Shown here: positions 51,578 to 60,958 of the stretch, piece by piece
Numbering within the stretch: the stretch's first letter is position 1
Layout of the letters: every line of letters starts with the position of its first letter
From: Aquisphaera giovannonii
GTDB taxonomy: Bacteria; Planctomycetota; Planctomycetia; Isosphaerales; Isosphaeraceae
Assembly (NCBI RefSeq): GCF_008087625.1
Contig: NZ_CP042997.1
Span: 1,116,001-1,180,000 of the forward strand
DNA length: 64,000 bases
Reading direction: 5' to 3'
Notes under the pieces: generated by a model
What the model saw: the letters and a program-made list of their open reading frames with translations, nothing else
Told to the model about the DNA's origin: nothing
Database searches by the model: none
Made by a program: the position numbers and the translations under genes

Positions 51578-53062
51578 TTATTTCTGAGTCGGGGGCTTCA
51601 ATGGGTGGAGGCGTCGGGGCACCGCGCGGAGGGTGGCGAGCATGAGCGCCCGCTCCCGCGGCAGGTGCCTGGCGCCGGACAGCAGGACGACGCCCGCGAT
51701 GGCGATCGCCGGCGCCGCCGCCAGCAGCGCGGCGGCGTAATTCAGGGGGCCGGCGTCCGGCCCGGCCTCGACGGGCACGGCGCCGGCGGCGGCGAGCACC
51801 CGGCCGAAGGCCGTGGCCATGGCGTCGGGCTCGCCGAACTCGCCGGCGACCCAGGCCATCAGGCCGGGCGACCAGATGTCGCCCAGCAGGTGGGCCGCGG
51901 CGACGGCCACGGCGGCGGCCACGCCCCGCATGTTGGGCATGACCACCGAGGCGAGGATCGCGAAGCACGGGACGATGGTCGTGAACAGCAGGCCGACGGT
52001 GCCCGCCGCGCCGACGAGGACCGCGCGCTCGCCGCGGCCCAGGGCCGTCAGCGCCAGCAGGGGCAGCGACGCCAGCACCGCGAGGCCCGGCACGAGGAAG
52101 AGCAGGCGCGGGCGGGGGACCTCCCGCGAGGCCGCCCAGCCCCCCGCCGCGATCCCCGCGGCCGCCGCGGCCGGGACGATCAGGCCGATCACGCCGGCGA
52201 CCCGGGCGTCGGGGAGCCCGTGGACGGCCCGCAGGAACGCGGGGAGCCAGTACACCAGGCCGCCGATGGCGAACATGGCGAACGCCAGGCCGAAGACGGA
52301 GTAGGTGTAGGACGAGTTGACCATCAGGTCCTCGTAGTCCTCGCGGCTGGGGCCGGCGGCCTCGTGCCGGCGGAGGCGGGCCTCGTCGATCCCCTCGGCC
52401 CGGCCCCGCGTCGGCTCCGGCAGCAGCAGGGCCGCGAGCGCCAGGGCCAGCCCCGGCGCGCCCACCAGGAGGAAGGCCATCTGCCACGCCGTCGCCCCGG
52501 CGAGGGCCGCGCCCGGCCCCATGCCGATCGCCGCGCCGGCCGGCATCCCCAGGTAGTAGGCGGCCAGGGCCGGGCCGCGTCGCCCCGCGGGGAACAGGTC
52601 CATGATCAGGGTGAGCGACACCACGCCGGCCGTCGCGCCCCCCGCCCCGACGAGGGCGCGGGCGACCTGGAGCTCGTCGTAGCTCCTCGCCAGCCCGGTC
52701 CCCACCGCCGCCAGGCCCCAGACGGCGATCCCGACCGCCAGCAGCCGAGGGCGGTGGATGCGGTCGGCCAGGTAGCCCGCCACCGGGCTCCACGCCGCGT
52801 AGCTCAGCAGCAGGAGCGTGGCCAGCCAGCCCCCCTGGGCGTCCCCCAGGTTGAGCTCCTCGCAGAGCGGCCTCGCCACCGCCGGCAGGAGCCAGCGATC
52901 GGAGGAGTCCAGCAGGTGGACGGCCGCGGCGACGGCGAGCACGGCCCACGCGCCCGGCGCCGCGAGCCCGCGGCGCACGCCCTCGGCCGGCGGCCCGCCG
53001 GGGCTTGCTCCGCCCGATTCCTCGCCCTGCACGGCCAAGATACCACTCCAGGTGCCGCCCAT
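51578..53062 (-). CDS. MFS transporter (Spinster-like)
   Basis: A 494-residue major facilitator with about 12 TM segments. The motif [66 protein letters not shown] contains the MFS motif A ([12 protein letters not shown]). R132-like ...[41 protein letters not shown] follows. A large central cytosolic loop lies after TM6 ([10 protein letters not shown]...). This is the Spinster/SLC63-like subgroup by pattern. The substrate is unknown; being directly upstream of mdh suggests a carboxylate but does not prove it. The N-terminal start is uncertain. Confidence 0.82.
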   Translation of the reverse strand: MGGTWSGILAVQGEESGGASPGGPPAEGVRRGLAAPGAWAVLAVAAAVHLLDSSDRWLLPAVARPLCEELNLGDAQGGWLATLLLLSYAAWSPVAGYLADRIHRPRLLAVGIAVWGLAAVGTGLARSYDELQVARALVGAGGATAGVVSLTLIMDLFPAGRRGPALAAYYLGMPAGAAIGMGPGAALAGATAWQMAFLLVGAPGLALALAALLLPEPTRGRAEGIDEARLRRHEAAGPSREDYEDLMVNSSYTYSVFGLAFAMFAIGGLVYWLPAFLRAVHGLPDARVAGVIGLIVPAAAAAGIAAGGWAASREVPRPRLLFLVPGLAVLASLPLLALTALGRGERAVLVGAAGTVGLLFTTIVPCFAILASVVMPNMRGVAAAVAVAAAHLLGDIWSPGLMAWVAGEFGEPDAMATAFGRVLAAAGAVPVEAGPDAGPLNYAAALLAAAPAIAIAGVVLLSGARHLPRERALMLATLRAVPRRLHPLKPPTQK

Positions 53063-53229
53063 GCGTGCCCGCGGCCGCGGCCGGGCGAGGCGTGCGCCCG
53101 GCCGTCCCGCGACCTCGCGCCGCAGCGTCGCGTCGCGGCCCCGGCTTTCGGCGCCGTCACGCCGATCCTACGCCAGCGACCCGGGCCCGTCCAGGGGGCA
53201 GCGCCCGCCCGGCGGCCCCCCGCGCCCCG

Positions 53230-53895
53230 TCACTGGTTGCGGAGCGTGTCGAACAGGTTGACCGTGCCGATCGAGCCCCGGAAGATCACGCCGAGGTTCC
53301 CCGTGCCCCTGGCCTGCTTCACGTTCTGGACGCCGGGGTACTTGCCCGGGGAGTAGATCAGGGTCATCGTCCCGGTCGCCGCGCCGTTGGTGAAGCTCCC
53401 CCCGCTGGAGTCGGCCTGGGTGAAGGCGAACTGCGTGGGCCGGCCGCGGCGGTCCACGGCGCCGGGCACGGCGGTCAGGTCGAGCACCAGCTCGTTGCCC
53501 GTGTTCGAGATGTCCTTGAGCATGATCACCGCCTGGCCGACGGTCGGCAGCGAGGGATCCGCCGGCGTCGACAGCCCGAGCTGCAGGTCGGCGTGCAGGA
53601 AGGCGTTGGAGTTCCCCCCGCCGAACATGTAGAGCTGCGACCGCTCGACCGGCGCCCGCGGCCCGCCGATCACGTACCCGCCCTGGAACCGCGCCTGGAA
53701 GCGGCTCATGCGGAGCGGGATCGTGTACGAGGCCGAGGAGGGCGAGCCCGCCGAGGGGGCCGCGGCCCTGGAGGCCGGGAGCAGCGCCCCGGAGGCGAGC
53801 ATCGCGGTGGTGGACGGCACCTCGCGGGCCTCCAGGCCCTCCAGCCTCGGGAGGAAGCCGCGCCTCGCGCGGTCGGCGGGATGTTCGGGACGCAT
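53230..53895 (-). CDS. Small secreted protein with LExREVPS-type N-terminus
   Basis: A 221-residue protein. It opens with basic residues and FLPRLEGLEAREVPSTT, a short N-terminal motif seen on many planctomycete exported proteins. The mature part has beta-rich sequence: YTIPLRMSRFQARFQGGYVIGG, QAVIMLKDISNTGNELVLDLTAVPG, AFTQADSSGGSFTNGAATGTMTLIYSP, NLGVIFRGSIGTVNLFDTLRN. No enzymatic motif is visible. The ATG at 53895 has GAGG at good spacing. It is 72 bp after the TolC-like gene and may be co-transcribed. Confidence 0.7.
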   Translation of the reverse strand: MRPEHPADRARRGFLPRLEGLEAREVPSTTAMLASGALLPASRAAAPSAGSPSSASYTIPLRMSRFQARFQGGYVIGGPRAPVERSQLYMFGGGNSNAFLHADLQLGLSTPADPSLPTVGQAVIMLKDISNTGNELVLDLTAVPGAVDRRGRPTQFAFTQADSSGGSFTNGAATGTMTLIYSPGKYPGVQNVKQARGTGNLGVIFRGSIGTVNLFDTLRNQ

Positions 53896-53966
53896 CGGGG
53901 AACCTCGCTGGATACGGTTCGGGCCCGGGCCGGTCCGGGCCCGGATCATCAGTCCGCGGCCGACGG

Positions 53967-55601
53967 TCAGGGGAGCAGCCGCGCGCCCACGGCCGTGTTC
54001 AGGTCGAGCATGGCGCGGCGGTGCCGCACCAGGGCGTCGCGATAGTCGCGGACGCGCTCGTTGTAGTCCTTCCTGGCGTCCAGGAACTCGAGGATCGTGT
54101 TGCTGCCGCCGATGTACCGCTTCCAGGCGGCGTCGAGCACCCGCCGCGAGGCCGGCAGGATCTCCCGCTCGATCTCCAGGAACGCGTCGCGGCTGAGGAC
54201 GAACTCCCGGGCCGCCTCCGCCACCTCGTCCTGGACCTGCCGCTCGAGCTGCATGAGCTGGACCTGCGTCTGCGTGACGTTGATCTTGGCCCGCTCGATG
54301 TTCCCCTGGTTGCGGTTGTAGATCGGCATCGGGGCCGTGAGGCCCACCGCCCAGGACGTGGGGCTCTTCAGGCCGAAGGGCCGGTTGTCCTGGAGGGTGT
54401 AGGGCTGGTAGAGCAGGAAGAAGTCGGAGAGCCGCTCCCGCTTGGCGAGCTGGACCTCGTGCTGGGACCGGTGCAGGCCCATCCGCATGGCGGTCAGGTC
54501 GGGCCGGCTCTGCATGGCCGTGTCGATGAGCTGCTCCTCGGACTGCGGCAGCGGGCGGTCGTCGCGGATCCGGTCGTGGATCCTGGTGGAGAGCGCCTGG
54601 GCCCGCGGGACGTTGAGGATCTGGGCCAGCGTCCGCGTGGCCCGCGAGACGGCCTGGGCGGACTCCCGCACCTGGAGCTGCGCCTGCTCGAGCTGGGCGG
54701 TGAGCTGGTCGATCGGGTCGCGGGGGATCTGCTGCTTGCTGAAGAGCTCGCGGTTGAGGGTCAGGAGGCGGGCGATCCCCTCGGCCTGCTTCTGGCTGTA
54801 GACCCGCGTCAGCTCGGCCGCGGCCACGTCCACGTAGGCGGTGTAGAGGTTGTCCACCTGCTGTCGCACCGCGTCCTGGAACTGCGCCTCGACCGTCTGC
54901 TTGGCGGCCCTGGCCACGACGGTCCGCGCCTGCCGCTTGCGGTTCAGGTCCAGGGGGTGCGTGATGTTCACGTCATACTGCGTCTGGCCGCCGGGGTTGG
55001 CCCGGCTGTACCGGCCGTAGGGGACGAGCTGGGTGTCGGCGTAGAAGACCGGGTTGGCCCTCAGGCTCGCGGTCAGGACGTCGGCCTCCGCCATCGGGAT
55101 CTCGTACCGCATGGCGATGAGGCCCAGGTTCTCGCGGATGAGGAAGTCGATCGCGTCGCCGACGGTGAGGCCCCCCGCCGCCCCGACCTCCGCCCCCGCG
55201 CCGAGGTCCCCCTCGGAGCCGGGGAGGTCCAGGTCGCCGTAGGCCGGGATGTTGGCCGTCGGCAGCGCCGGGACCCGGAACTCGGGCAGCCCCTCGCGCC
55301 TCGGCTGCGACGTCCGCGGCATCAGGGCGCTGACCGGCGCCCGGCTCACCGAAGGGCCCGCCCGGCCCCCGATCGGGATGTCCGACGAGCCCGGCGTGTT
55401 CTGGAACAGCGAGGTCCCCGAGGACCCCAGCGCCGAGCCGACCATGCTCGACCCCTTCGGGATGCCCGGCGGATTGTCCACGTCGAAGGTCGGCCCCTGC
55501 GCCCGGACCCCCGCCCCGGCCAGCCCGACGACGAGCCCGGCCATGAGCCAAAGCCGGGGCCCCGGCCCACCTCGCCCCTTCCCCGCCGGAGAGCCGTCCA
55601 T
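53967..55601 (-). CDS. TolC-like outer-membrane channel protein
   Basis: A 544-residue outer-membrane efflux protein (OEP/TolC family). The signal peptide is LWLMAGLVVGLAGAGVRAQ. After a Pro/Gly-rich N-terminal stretch comes the paired coiled-coil domain: DAIDFLIRENLGLIAMRYEIPMAEADVLTASLRANPVFYADTQLVPYG, a long helix from TVVARAAKQTVEAQFQDAVRQQVDNLYTAYVDVAAAELTRVYSQ, then the second repeat SRPDLTAMRMGLHRSQHEVQLAKRERL ... VGLTAPMPIYNRNQGNIERAKINVTQTQVQLMQLERQVQDEVAEAAREF, ending in EFLDARKDYNERVRDYRDALVRHRRAMLDLNTAVG. No inner-membrane partner pump is adjacent. ATG 55601 follows AGGAG; 55619 is an alternative. Confidence 0.9.
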   Translation of the reverse strand: MDGSPAGKGRGGPGPRLWLMAGLVVGLAGAGVRAQGPTFDVDNPPGIPKGSSMVGSALGSSGTSLFQNTPGSSDIPIGGRAGPSVSRAPVSALMPRTSQPRREGLPEFRVPALPTANIPAYGDLDLPGSEGDLGAGAEVGAAGGLTVGDAIDFLIRENLGLIAMRYEIPMAEADVLTASLRANPVFYADTQLVPYGRYSRANPGGQTQYDVNITHPLDLNRKRQARTVVARAAKQTVEAQFQDAVRQQVDNLYTAYVDVAAAELTRVYSQKQAEGIARLLTLNRELFSKQQIPRDPIDQLTAQLEQAQLQVRESAQAVSRATRTLAQILNVPRAQALSTRIHDRIRDDRPLPQSEEQLIDTAMQSRPDLTAMRMGLHRSQHEVQLAKRERLSDFFLLYQPYTLQDNRPFGLKSPTSWAVGLTAPMPIYNRNQGNIERAKINVTQTQVQLMQLERQVQDEVAEAAREFVLSRDAFLEIEREILPASRRVLDAAWKRYIGGSNTILEFLDARKDYNERVRDYRDALVRHRRAMLDLNTAVGARLLP

Positions 55602-55886
55602 GCTGATTTGACTCCTCATCCCCCCCGCTGCCGCGGGAGAACGATCGGCCGATGCGCCGCGCGTCCTGCGAGGCCGGTCCCGACCGTCTGACTTATCGGC
55701 GTCGCGGGTTTGACCAGTTTAGCGGGTCATGCACAGGCTTCGTTTCTTGCCCAGGCAGCCTGCGCAATCGTTCTGCGCCCTACCCCTTGCCCGCTCGGGG
55801 AGCCTTGCCATCCCGGTCCTTGGAGATGCGGCTCAGAGGCGCGGGGGGGGCCACGAGGAGCCCGACGCCCATGGCCGCACCCCTCT

Positions 55887-56600
55887 CTACTTCCGGACTT
55901 CCAGGCCCGACTTCCTCCTGGCGACGATCGTCCGGACGATGCGGAGGCCGTCGCGGAGCGGGCTGAGCTTGCTGACGGTGCCGGCGATCCGCGGCCGGTA
56001 GGGGACGGGGATCTCGAGGGTGGGGAGGCCCAGCATGGAGGCGGCGATGGCGAGCTCGGTCTCGATCTCGAAGCCGGCGGAGGTGAGGCGGACGGAGTCC
56101 ACGAATCGGCGGCTGAAGGCCCGGTAGCCGGAGAGCAGGTCGCCGCTCGGCCGGCCGACGAGCAGCCGGAAGGCGGACCGGATCAGGGCGTTTCCGAGCC
56201 CGCGGACCGGGGACATCGCCCCCGCGCCCGCCTCCGGACGGCGGGCGCCGACGACCATGTCCGCGGTGCCGTCGAGGACCGGCGCGACGAGCCGCGGGGC
56301 GGCCTCGGCCGGGTAGGTGCCGTCGCCGTCGACGAGGACGACGACGTCGCGGTCGGCCAGCCGGGCGAACGCCGCGCGGACGGCGTGGCCCTTGCCCTGC
56401 TCCGGGACGGGCACCACCTCGGCCCCGGCGCGGCGGGCCTCCTCCGCGGTGCCGTCGGTGGAGTTGTTGTCGAAGACGACGACCTCCGCGCCCGGCAGCG
56501 ACGCGCGGAAGCCGGCGATCACCGAGGCCACGGCCGCGGCCTCGTTGTAGCAGGGGATCGCCACGGCGATCCGCGGGGGCTCTGGGCTTCTGGTATCCAT
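55887..56600 (-). CDS. Family 2 glycosyltransferase (dolichyl-P-mannose-like)
   Basis: A 237-residue GT2 enzyme with the classic motifs: RIAVAIPCYNEAAAVASVIAGF, EVVVFDNNSTDGTAEEARRAGA, VPEQGKGHAVRAAFA, VVLVDGDGTYPAEAAPRLV (the DxD-type metal site DGDGT), VVGARRP, GDLLSGYRAFSRRFV and the ETELAIAASMLGLPTLEIPVPYRPR region. It transfers sugars from a nucleotide or lipid donor to lipid or polysaccharide acceptors; no C-terminal TM pair is present, so it is soluble or peripheral. The ATG at 56600 begins right before the fold. It is 145 bp downstream of the haem-binding protein gene on the same strand. Confidence 0.88.
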   Translation of the reverse strand: MDTRSPEPPRIAVAIPCYNEAAAVASVIAGFRASLPGAEVVVFDNNSTDGTAEEARRAGAEVVPVPEQGKGHAVRAAFARLADRDVVVLVDGDGTYPAEAAPRLVAPVLDGTADMVVGARRPEAGAGAMSPVRGLGNALIRSAFRLLVGRPSGDLLSGYRAFSRRFVDSVRLTSAGFEIETELAIAASMLGLPTLEIPVPYRPRIAGTVSKLSPLRDGLRIVRTIVARRKSGLEVRK

Positions 56601-56745
56601 CGCGGTGCGGGGTCGTTTCCGTTCGCCTCGACCCGGCCCCCGGCGAGTCGCGGCGGGCCGGGTCGGGTGGGGCCAGTCGGGGGATGTTGCGGGCGACGTC
56701 GCCCGCCATCCGCCTCCCGTCGGGTGCATCGACGGGGGCGGTCTG

Positions 56746-59700
56746 TCAGCGTGGTGGCGCGGCCTCGGTCGTCGCGAACGAGACCGGCTGGGCGCTCACG
56801 AAGGTCGTCACCAGCGAGGCCGCCCGCGTGCCCGCGGCCTCGCCGCCGGCGCTCTTGCCGTTGCCATTGCCATTGCCGCTGCCGTCGCCGCCGGGGCCGG
56901 CCAGGCGGAGCAGCAGCGTGCTGGTGCCCCGCGGCAGGGTCAGCTCGACCTCGCGGGGGCCGCCGGAGGGGGCGGCGGGGGCCTCGGCGAGGACCGTCTT
57001 GCCGTCCAGCCAGGCGGTCAGCGACGCGCCGGACTCGACCACCAGGCGGGCCTTCTGCTCGACGGGCGAGGTCACCGCGGTGAAGGCGTAGGCGGCGTTC
57101 CGCGCCGGGTCCGCGGCCAGGTCCGCCAGGTCGGCGAGCCCCTCGGCGTTGGCGTCGACCCGCCGCCAGGCGAGGTCGCCGGCGGCCGGCCGCTTGCGGA
57201 TCGCGTCCAGGTCCACCTTCGCGGTCGGGTCGATCGCCCGGGCCGCGCCCTCCTCCGCGACCGGGCCGAGCACGTGGTACTGGCCGACGATGCTGACCGG
57301 CTCGCGGAGCGCGGAGAGGAACGCCAGCAGGTCCACCAGCTCGTCCGCCGTGAGGCCCTGGGCCAGGCCCTCCGGCATCAGGGAGACGTCGCTGGTCTTG
57401 CGGGCCTCGACGTCGGCCGGCCGGACGGCGATCCGCCGGCCCTCGGCGGTCTTGATCACGAGCCGGTCGGGCGTGTCCTCCACGGGGAGCCCGGTGAGCA
57501 CGCGGCCGTCCTCCATGGCCAGGATCAGGGCCCGGTAGTTGTAGCCGATCGCCGCGCTCGGGTTGAGGATCGAGCGGAGCAGCTCGTCCTTGCCGTACTT
57601 GGTGCCGATGGTGGAGAGGTCCGGGCCGACCCATTGCCCCTGGCCGCGGACGCGGTGGCAGCCGGCGCACGCGTTCTGCCCGGCGCGGAAGAAGGCGATC
57701 CGGCCCTTGCCGGGGTCCCCCTCGCGGCGGAGGAGGAAGCCCACCGGCGGCAGGGGCCGGCCGCCGGCGGCCTTCGGCATCGGCAGCACCGCGGCGGCCT
57801 CCTCGCGGAGCGCCCGTCCGATCGAGGGCGTGGTGTGCAGGAGCGTCGTGGCCTCGGTCTTCAGGTCCTCCGGGAGCGACCCGGACTTCGCCATGTCGAG
57901 GATCGCCCGGGCCCCCCCGTCACGCTGGCCGAGCGACCGCAGCGCCTCGCGGCGGACCCCGAGGGGATAGTCCCTTGCCACGATCAGCTCGCGGAGCCGG
58001 TTGGTCGCGTCGTACACCCGGGCGGACGCCCGCACGGCCGCCTCGGCGATTGCGTCCGAGTTCGGCCGGCCCTTCGACTCGCCGATGAGCCGGTCCAGCA
58101 GCGTGGCGGCGCGGGGGGCCTTGATCGTGGCGAGGCCCTCCACGGCGGCCGCCCGCAACGGCTCCGGCAGGGCGGGATCCAGCGCCACGCCCTCCAGGGC
58201 CTGGCCGTACCGCGGGTCACGCGAGGCCACCGCCAGGCGGACCCCCCGCGGCTTCCCGGCGGCGTCGGCGAGCTCCGCCCCGATCAGGGCGACGACCGGC
58301 TCGGCGTCGCGGCCCGCGTTCCAGCCGCCCTCGAGCTTCCGGGCCAGGATGTCCACCAGCTCGCCGCGACGCGCCGGCGCCGACTCCCGGGAGGCCAGCT
58401 CCGCGAGCGCGGCCGCGGCCCTCGGGTCCTTGACCTGGCCCAGCACGTCGTCGGCCGCCTGCCGCAGCTCGGGCGCCGCCAGCGCCGGCAGCAGGGAGCC
58501 GACGAGCCGCGTCGACTCGAGCCGCCGCAGCCGCCAGGCCAGCCCCAGCGCCTTGCTCAGCGCCGTCGTCGGCAGGTCCGGCGAGCCCGCCGGCAGGAAG
58601 GCCTCGTTGCGGTCCACGGGGAAGTACGGCGGCAGGGCGACGGAGCCCTCGCGCCCCTCCTTCGCGACGTCCATCGGGCCGTACAGAGAGCCGTCCAGCA
58701 GCCTCGCCAGGAAGGTCTCCTCGCGGCGGTCCAGCGCCAGGCCGAGCGTCTCCAGGTACCACCGATCCTGGCCGTCCCAGGACGCGGCGAGCGCCCGCAG
58801 CGCCTCGCCGACCCGCTCCGTGGGGAGGTTCCGGATCGCCGAGATCAGCTCGCGGCGGACGCCCGCGTCCGGGTCGTCGGCCATCGGCAGCAGGGCGTCC
58901 AGGTGGGCGAGCGCGGCGGGCGGACGCTTCGCCTTCGGGTCGTCGTAGCTGACGACGCCGTTCTCGCGGCAGTCGCGGCCGAGCAGCCGGACGGCCAGCT
59001 CGCGGATCCGCGGGTCCTGGTCCTTCAGGGCCGCGAGCGCCGGGGCGTCCCCCTTCATGCCGGCCAGGACCTGGAGGGCCCTCGCCCGCATCATCGGGTC
59101 GCCGTCGCGGTAGAGCGCCTCGAGGGCCGCGACCCCGGACTCGCCCTCCGCGATCAGCGACCGCCGGGCCGCGTCCCTCGCGGCGACGACCGGCGACTTC
59201 AGGGCGGCGATCCGCCCGGCGGTCGTCCCGAAGTCGGGGGCCGCGGGCTTGCCGGCCTTGTGGCCCTTCGGGGCCACGCGGAAGATCCGCCCGGTCGTCT
59301 GGTCGCTGAAGGCGTGGCCGCCGACCCCGGCGTCGTACCAGTCGGCCACGAAGACCGAGCCGTCGGGCCCGACGCACGCGTCCACCGGGCGGAACCACGG
59401 GTCGTCGCTGGCGAGGAGGACCTTGTACTCGGTCCGGTAGCTCGCCCCCTTGCGGTCGATCGGGAAGGCGTTCACCTGCCGGCTGCCGGCGTCCACCTCG
59501 AGCACCGCGCCCTCGTAGCCCCGCTCCTTCGGCAGGAGGGGGCCCTCGTAGACGAGGATGCCGGCCGGGCTGCCGTTGCCGGTGCCGACGAGCTTGGGGA
59601 TCGTCCCCGGCACGTCCTCGCCCCAGTGCCTCGGCGAGCCGGGCGTGTGGTAGCCGTAGTGGCCGCCGTCGATCGTCCAGATCACCCGGCAGCCGCGGTT

Positions 59701-60540
59701 GCCGTCGTCGTCGTTGTCGCTGACGAAGATGGTCCCGAACGAGCTGAGCGCCGCCTCGTAGTTGTTCCGCTGGCGGTCGCAGATGATCTCGAACTCGGTG
59801 CCATCCCGGTTGACCCGCAGCGTGTTGGCGAGCTGGTCGGTGCGGACGCGGCGGCCGGATTTGTCCACGACGTCGAAGTTCTGCTGCCGCTCGGAGCGGT
59901 CCGACTGCACCGAGCAGCAGCCGTCGCCGTGCGTGAAGTAGAGCTTGCCGTCGAGGCCCAGCACCATGCCGTGGACGCCGTGGTCGGAGTCCACGCCGCC
60001 GAAGCCGGTCAGCAGCGGATACCGCTTGTCCACCCGGTCGTCGCCGTCGGTGTCCTCCAGGACCAGGAGGTTCGGGCTGTTGCCCACGAAGACGCGGCAG
60101 CCGGTGTACTTGCCCGAGGCGTCGTAATGGTCCTCGACGGCCAGCCCCATCGGCACGGGGAAGATGTTGTCGGCGAAGACCGTGGCCTTGTCGGCCCGGC
60201 CGTCGCCGTCGGTGTCCTCCAGGATCTTGATCCGGTCCGCGCCGTCCATGCGATGGAACCGCGCGTTGCCGCCGCGGGTGAGGCGGTAGTTCTGCCCCTC
60301 GGAGACCCAGACGCGGCCGCGGGAGTCGACGTCCATGTTGGTCGGGTTGACCAGCAGCGGCTCGGCCGCCCAGAGGGTGGCCTCCAGCCCCTCGGCCGGC
60401 TTCAGCTTGCGGGCGGACTCCTCGGCCGGCATCTGCGCCCCGGCCCCCGGCGGCGAGGCCAGCCAGGGCCCCAGCGCGAGGGCCATCGCGATCGCGATCG
60501 AGCGGGACCTGGACGCGGGGGCGGGCACAAGCGGCACCAT
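56746..60540 (-). CDS. PVC-type haem-binding CxxCH protein
   Basis: A 1264-residue exported protein of the PVC-type (planctomycete cytochrome-like) family. A signal peptide (SRSIAIAMALALGPWLASPPGAGAQ) is followed by a beta-propeller with LLVNPTNMDVDSRGRVWVSEG, DRIKILEDTDGDGRADK and MGLAVEDHY ... GVDSDHGVHGMVLGLDGKLYFTHGDGC. Then an adhesion-like region with HEAT-like Ala/Leu repeats, and the cytochrome c motif CAGCH near residue 957-961 (GQNACAGCHRVRGQGQWVGPDLSTIG) with the distal DLLAFLSAL helix. The C-terminus has another beta domain. Such proteins are probably periplasmic or surface electron-transfer or scaffold proteins. Length is typical for the family (>1000). Confidence 0.9.
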   Translation of the reverse strand: MVPLVPAPASRSRSIAIAMALALGPWLASPPGAGAQMPAEESARKLKPAEGLEATLWAAEPLLVNPTNMDVDSRGRVWVSEGQNYRLTRGGNARFHRMDGADRIKILEDTDGDGRADKATVFADNIFPVPMGLAVEDHYDASGKYTGCRVFVGNSPNLLVLEDTDGDDRVDKRYPLLTGFGGVDSDHGVHGMVLGLDGKLYFTHGDGCCSVQSDRSERQQNFDVVDKSGRRVRTDQLANTLRVNRDGTEFEIICDRQRNNYEAALSSFGTIFVSDNDDDGNRGCRVIWTIDGGHYGYHTPGSPRHWGEDVPGTIPKLVGTGNGSPAGILVYEGPLLPKERGYEGAVLEVDAGSRQVNAFPIDRKGASYRTEYKVLLASDDPWFRPVDACVGPDGSVFVADWYDAGVGGHAFSDQTTGRIFRVAPKGHKAGKPAAPDFGTTAGRIAALKSPVVAARDAARRSLIAEGESGVAALEALYRDGDPMMRARALQVLAGMKGDAPALAALKDQDPRIRELAVRLLGRDCRENGVVSYDDPKAKRPPAALAHLDALLPMADDPDAGVRRELISAIRNLPTERVGEALRALAASWDGQDRWYLETLGLALDRREETFLARLLDGSLYGPMDVAKEGREGSVALPPYFPVDRNEAFLPAGSPDLPTTALSKALGLAWRLRRLESTRLVGSLLPALAAPELRQAADDVLGQVKDPRAAAALAELASRESAPARRGELVDILARKLEGGWNAGRDAEPVVALIGAELADAAGKPRGVRLAVASRDPRYGQALEGVALDPALPEPLRAAAVEGLATIKAPRAATLLDRLIGESKGRPNSDAIAEAAVRASARVYDATNRLRELIVARDYPLGVRREALRSLGQRDGGARAILDMAKSGSLPEDLKTEATTLLHTTPSIGRALREEAAAVLPMPKAAGGRPLPPVGFLLRREGDPGKGRIAFFRAGQNACAGCHRVRGQGQWVGPDLSTIGTKYGKDELLRSILNPSAAIGYNYRALILAMEDGRVLTGLPVEDTPDRLVIKTAEGRRIAVRPADVEARKTSDVSLMPEGLAQGLTADELVDLLAFLSALREPVSIVGQYHVLGPVAEEGAARAIDPTAKVDLDAIRKRPAAGDLAWRRVDANAEGLADLADLAADPARNAAYAFTAVTSPVEQKARLVVESGASLTAWLDGKTVLAEAPAAPSGGPREVELTLPRGTSTLLLRLAGPGGDGSGNGNGNGKSAGGEAAGTRAASLVTTFVSAQPVSFATTEAAPPR

Positions 60541-60800
60541 GGTCGACTCCCGATGGAGGGCGAGGATGTCGGTCGGCTGGGATCGATCCGGCACGAGTCG
60601 GCGGATGCCGGCGGCTGTAGGGACGCGCCGGGCGGCCGGGGCACGGGGGAAGAGGGATCGTCGAGGTATCTTGCCACGCCGCCTCGCGAGCGTCCAGCGT
60701 GGAGGGGGGGGGCGGCCGGCCGCCTCCTCGAGCCTGACGCCGGCAGCCATGCCGACGAATGCCCTGAATCCTACGCCGGCAACGGGGCAGTCAATCCGGT
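60541..60800. other. Upstream region of the haem protein gene
   Basis: No gene. The upstream promoter was not resolved; the region is GC-rich with no clear -10. Confidence 0.35.
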
Positions 60801-60891
60801 TCTACCCCTTGCGAAGGGGGAGTTAGAGGGGGTGGATGGTGCAGGCCGCGGCGATCGAAGCACCCCCCCGTATCCCCCCTTCGTGAGGGGG
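60801..60891 (+). repeat. Dispersed palindromic repeat family A, copy 4
   Basis: Plus-strand family core: CCCCTTGCGAAGGGGGAG, TTAGAGGGGGTGGATGG, GGCCGCGGCGATCGAAGC, CCCCCC...CCCCCCTTCGTGAGGGGG. Compact copy lacking the upstream extension found in copies 1 and 2. It lies between the haem protein and DUF6263-like genes. Confidence 0.7.
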
Positions 60892-60958
60892 CAATGAATC
60901 CGGATTCCTCCGCCTCCCGGAGGATGCCGGGGCTCGTCCGTCACGCCCGGCCCCGCGG

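Noticed and set aside
56605-60897. 1430-residue plus-strand frame across the haem-binding protein
   Set aside because: Shadow of the CxxCH gene; translation is Arg/Pro/Ala/Val-rich with no motif.
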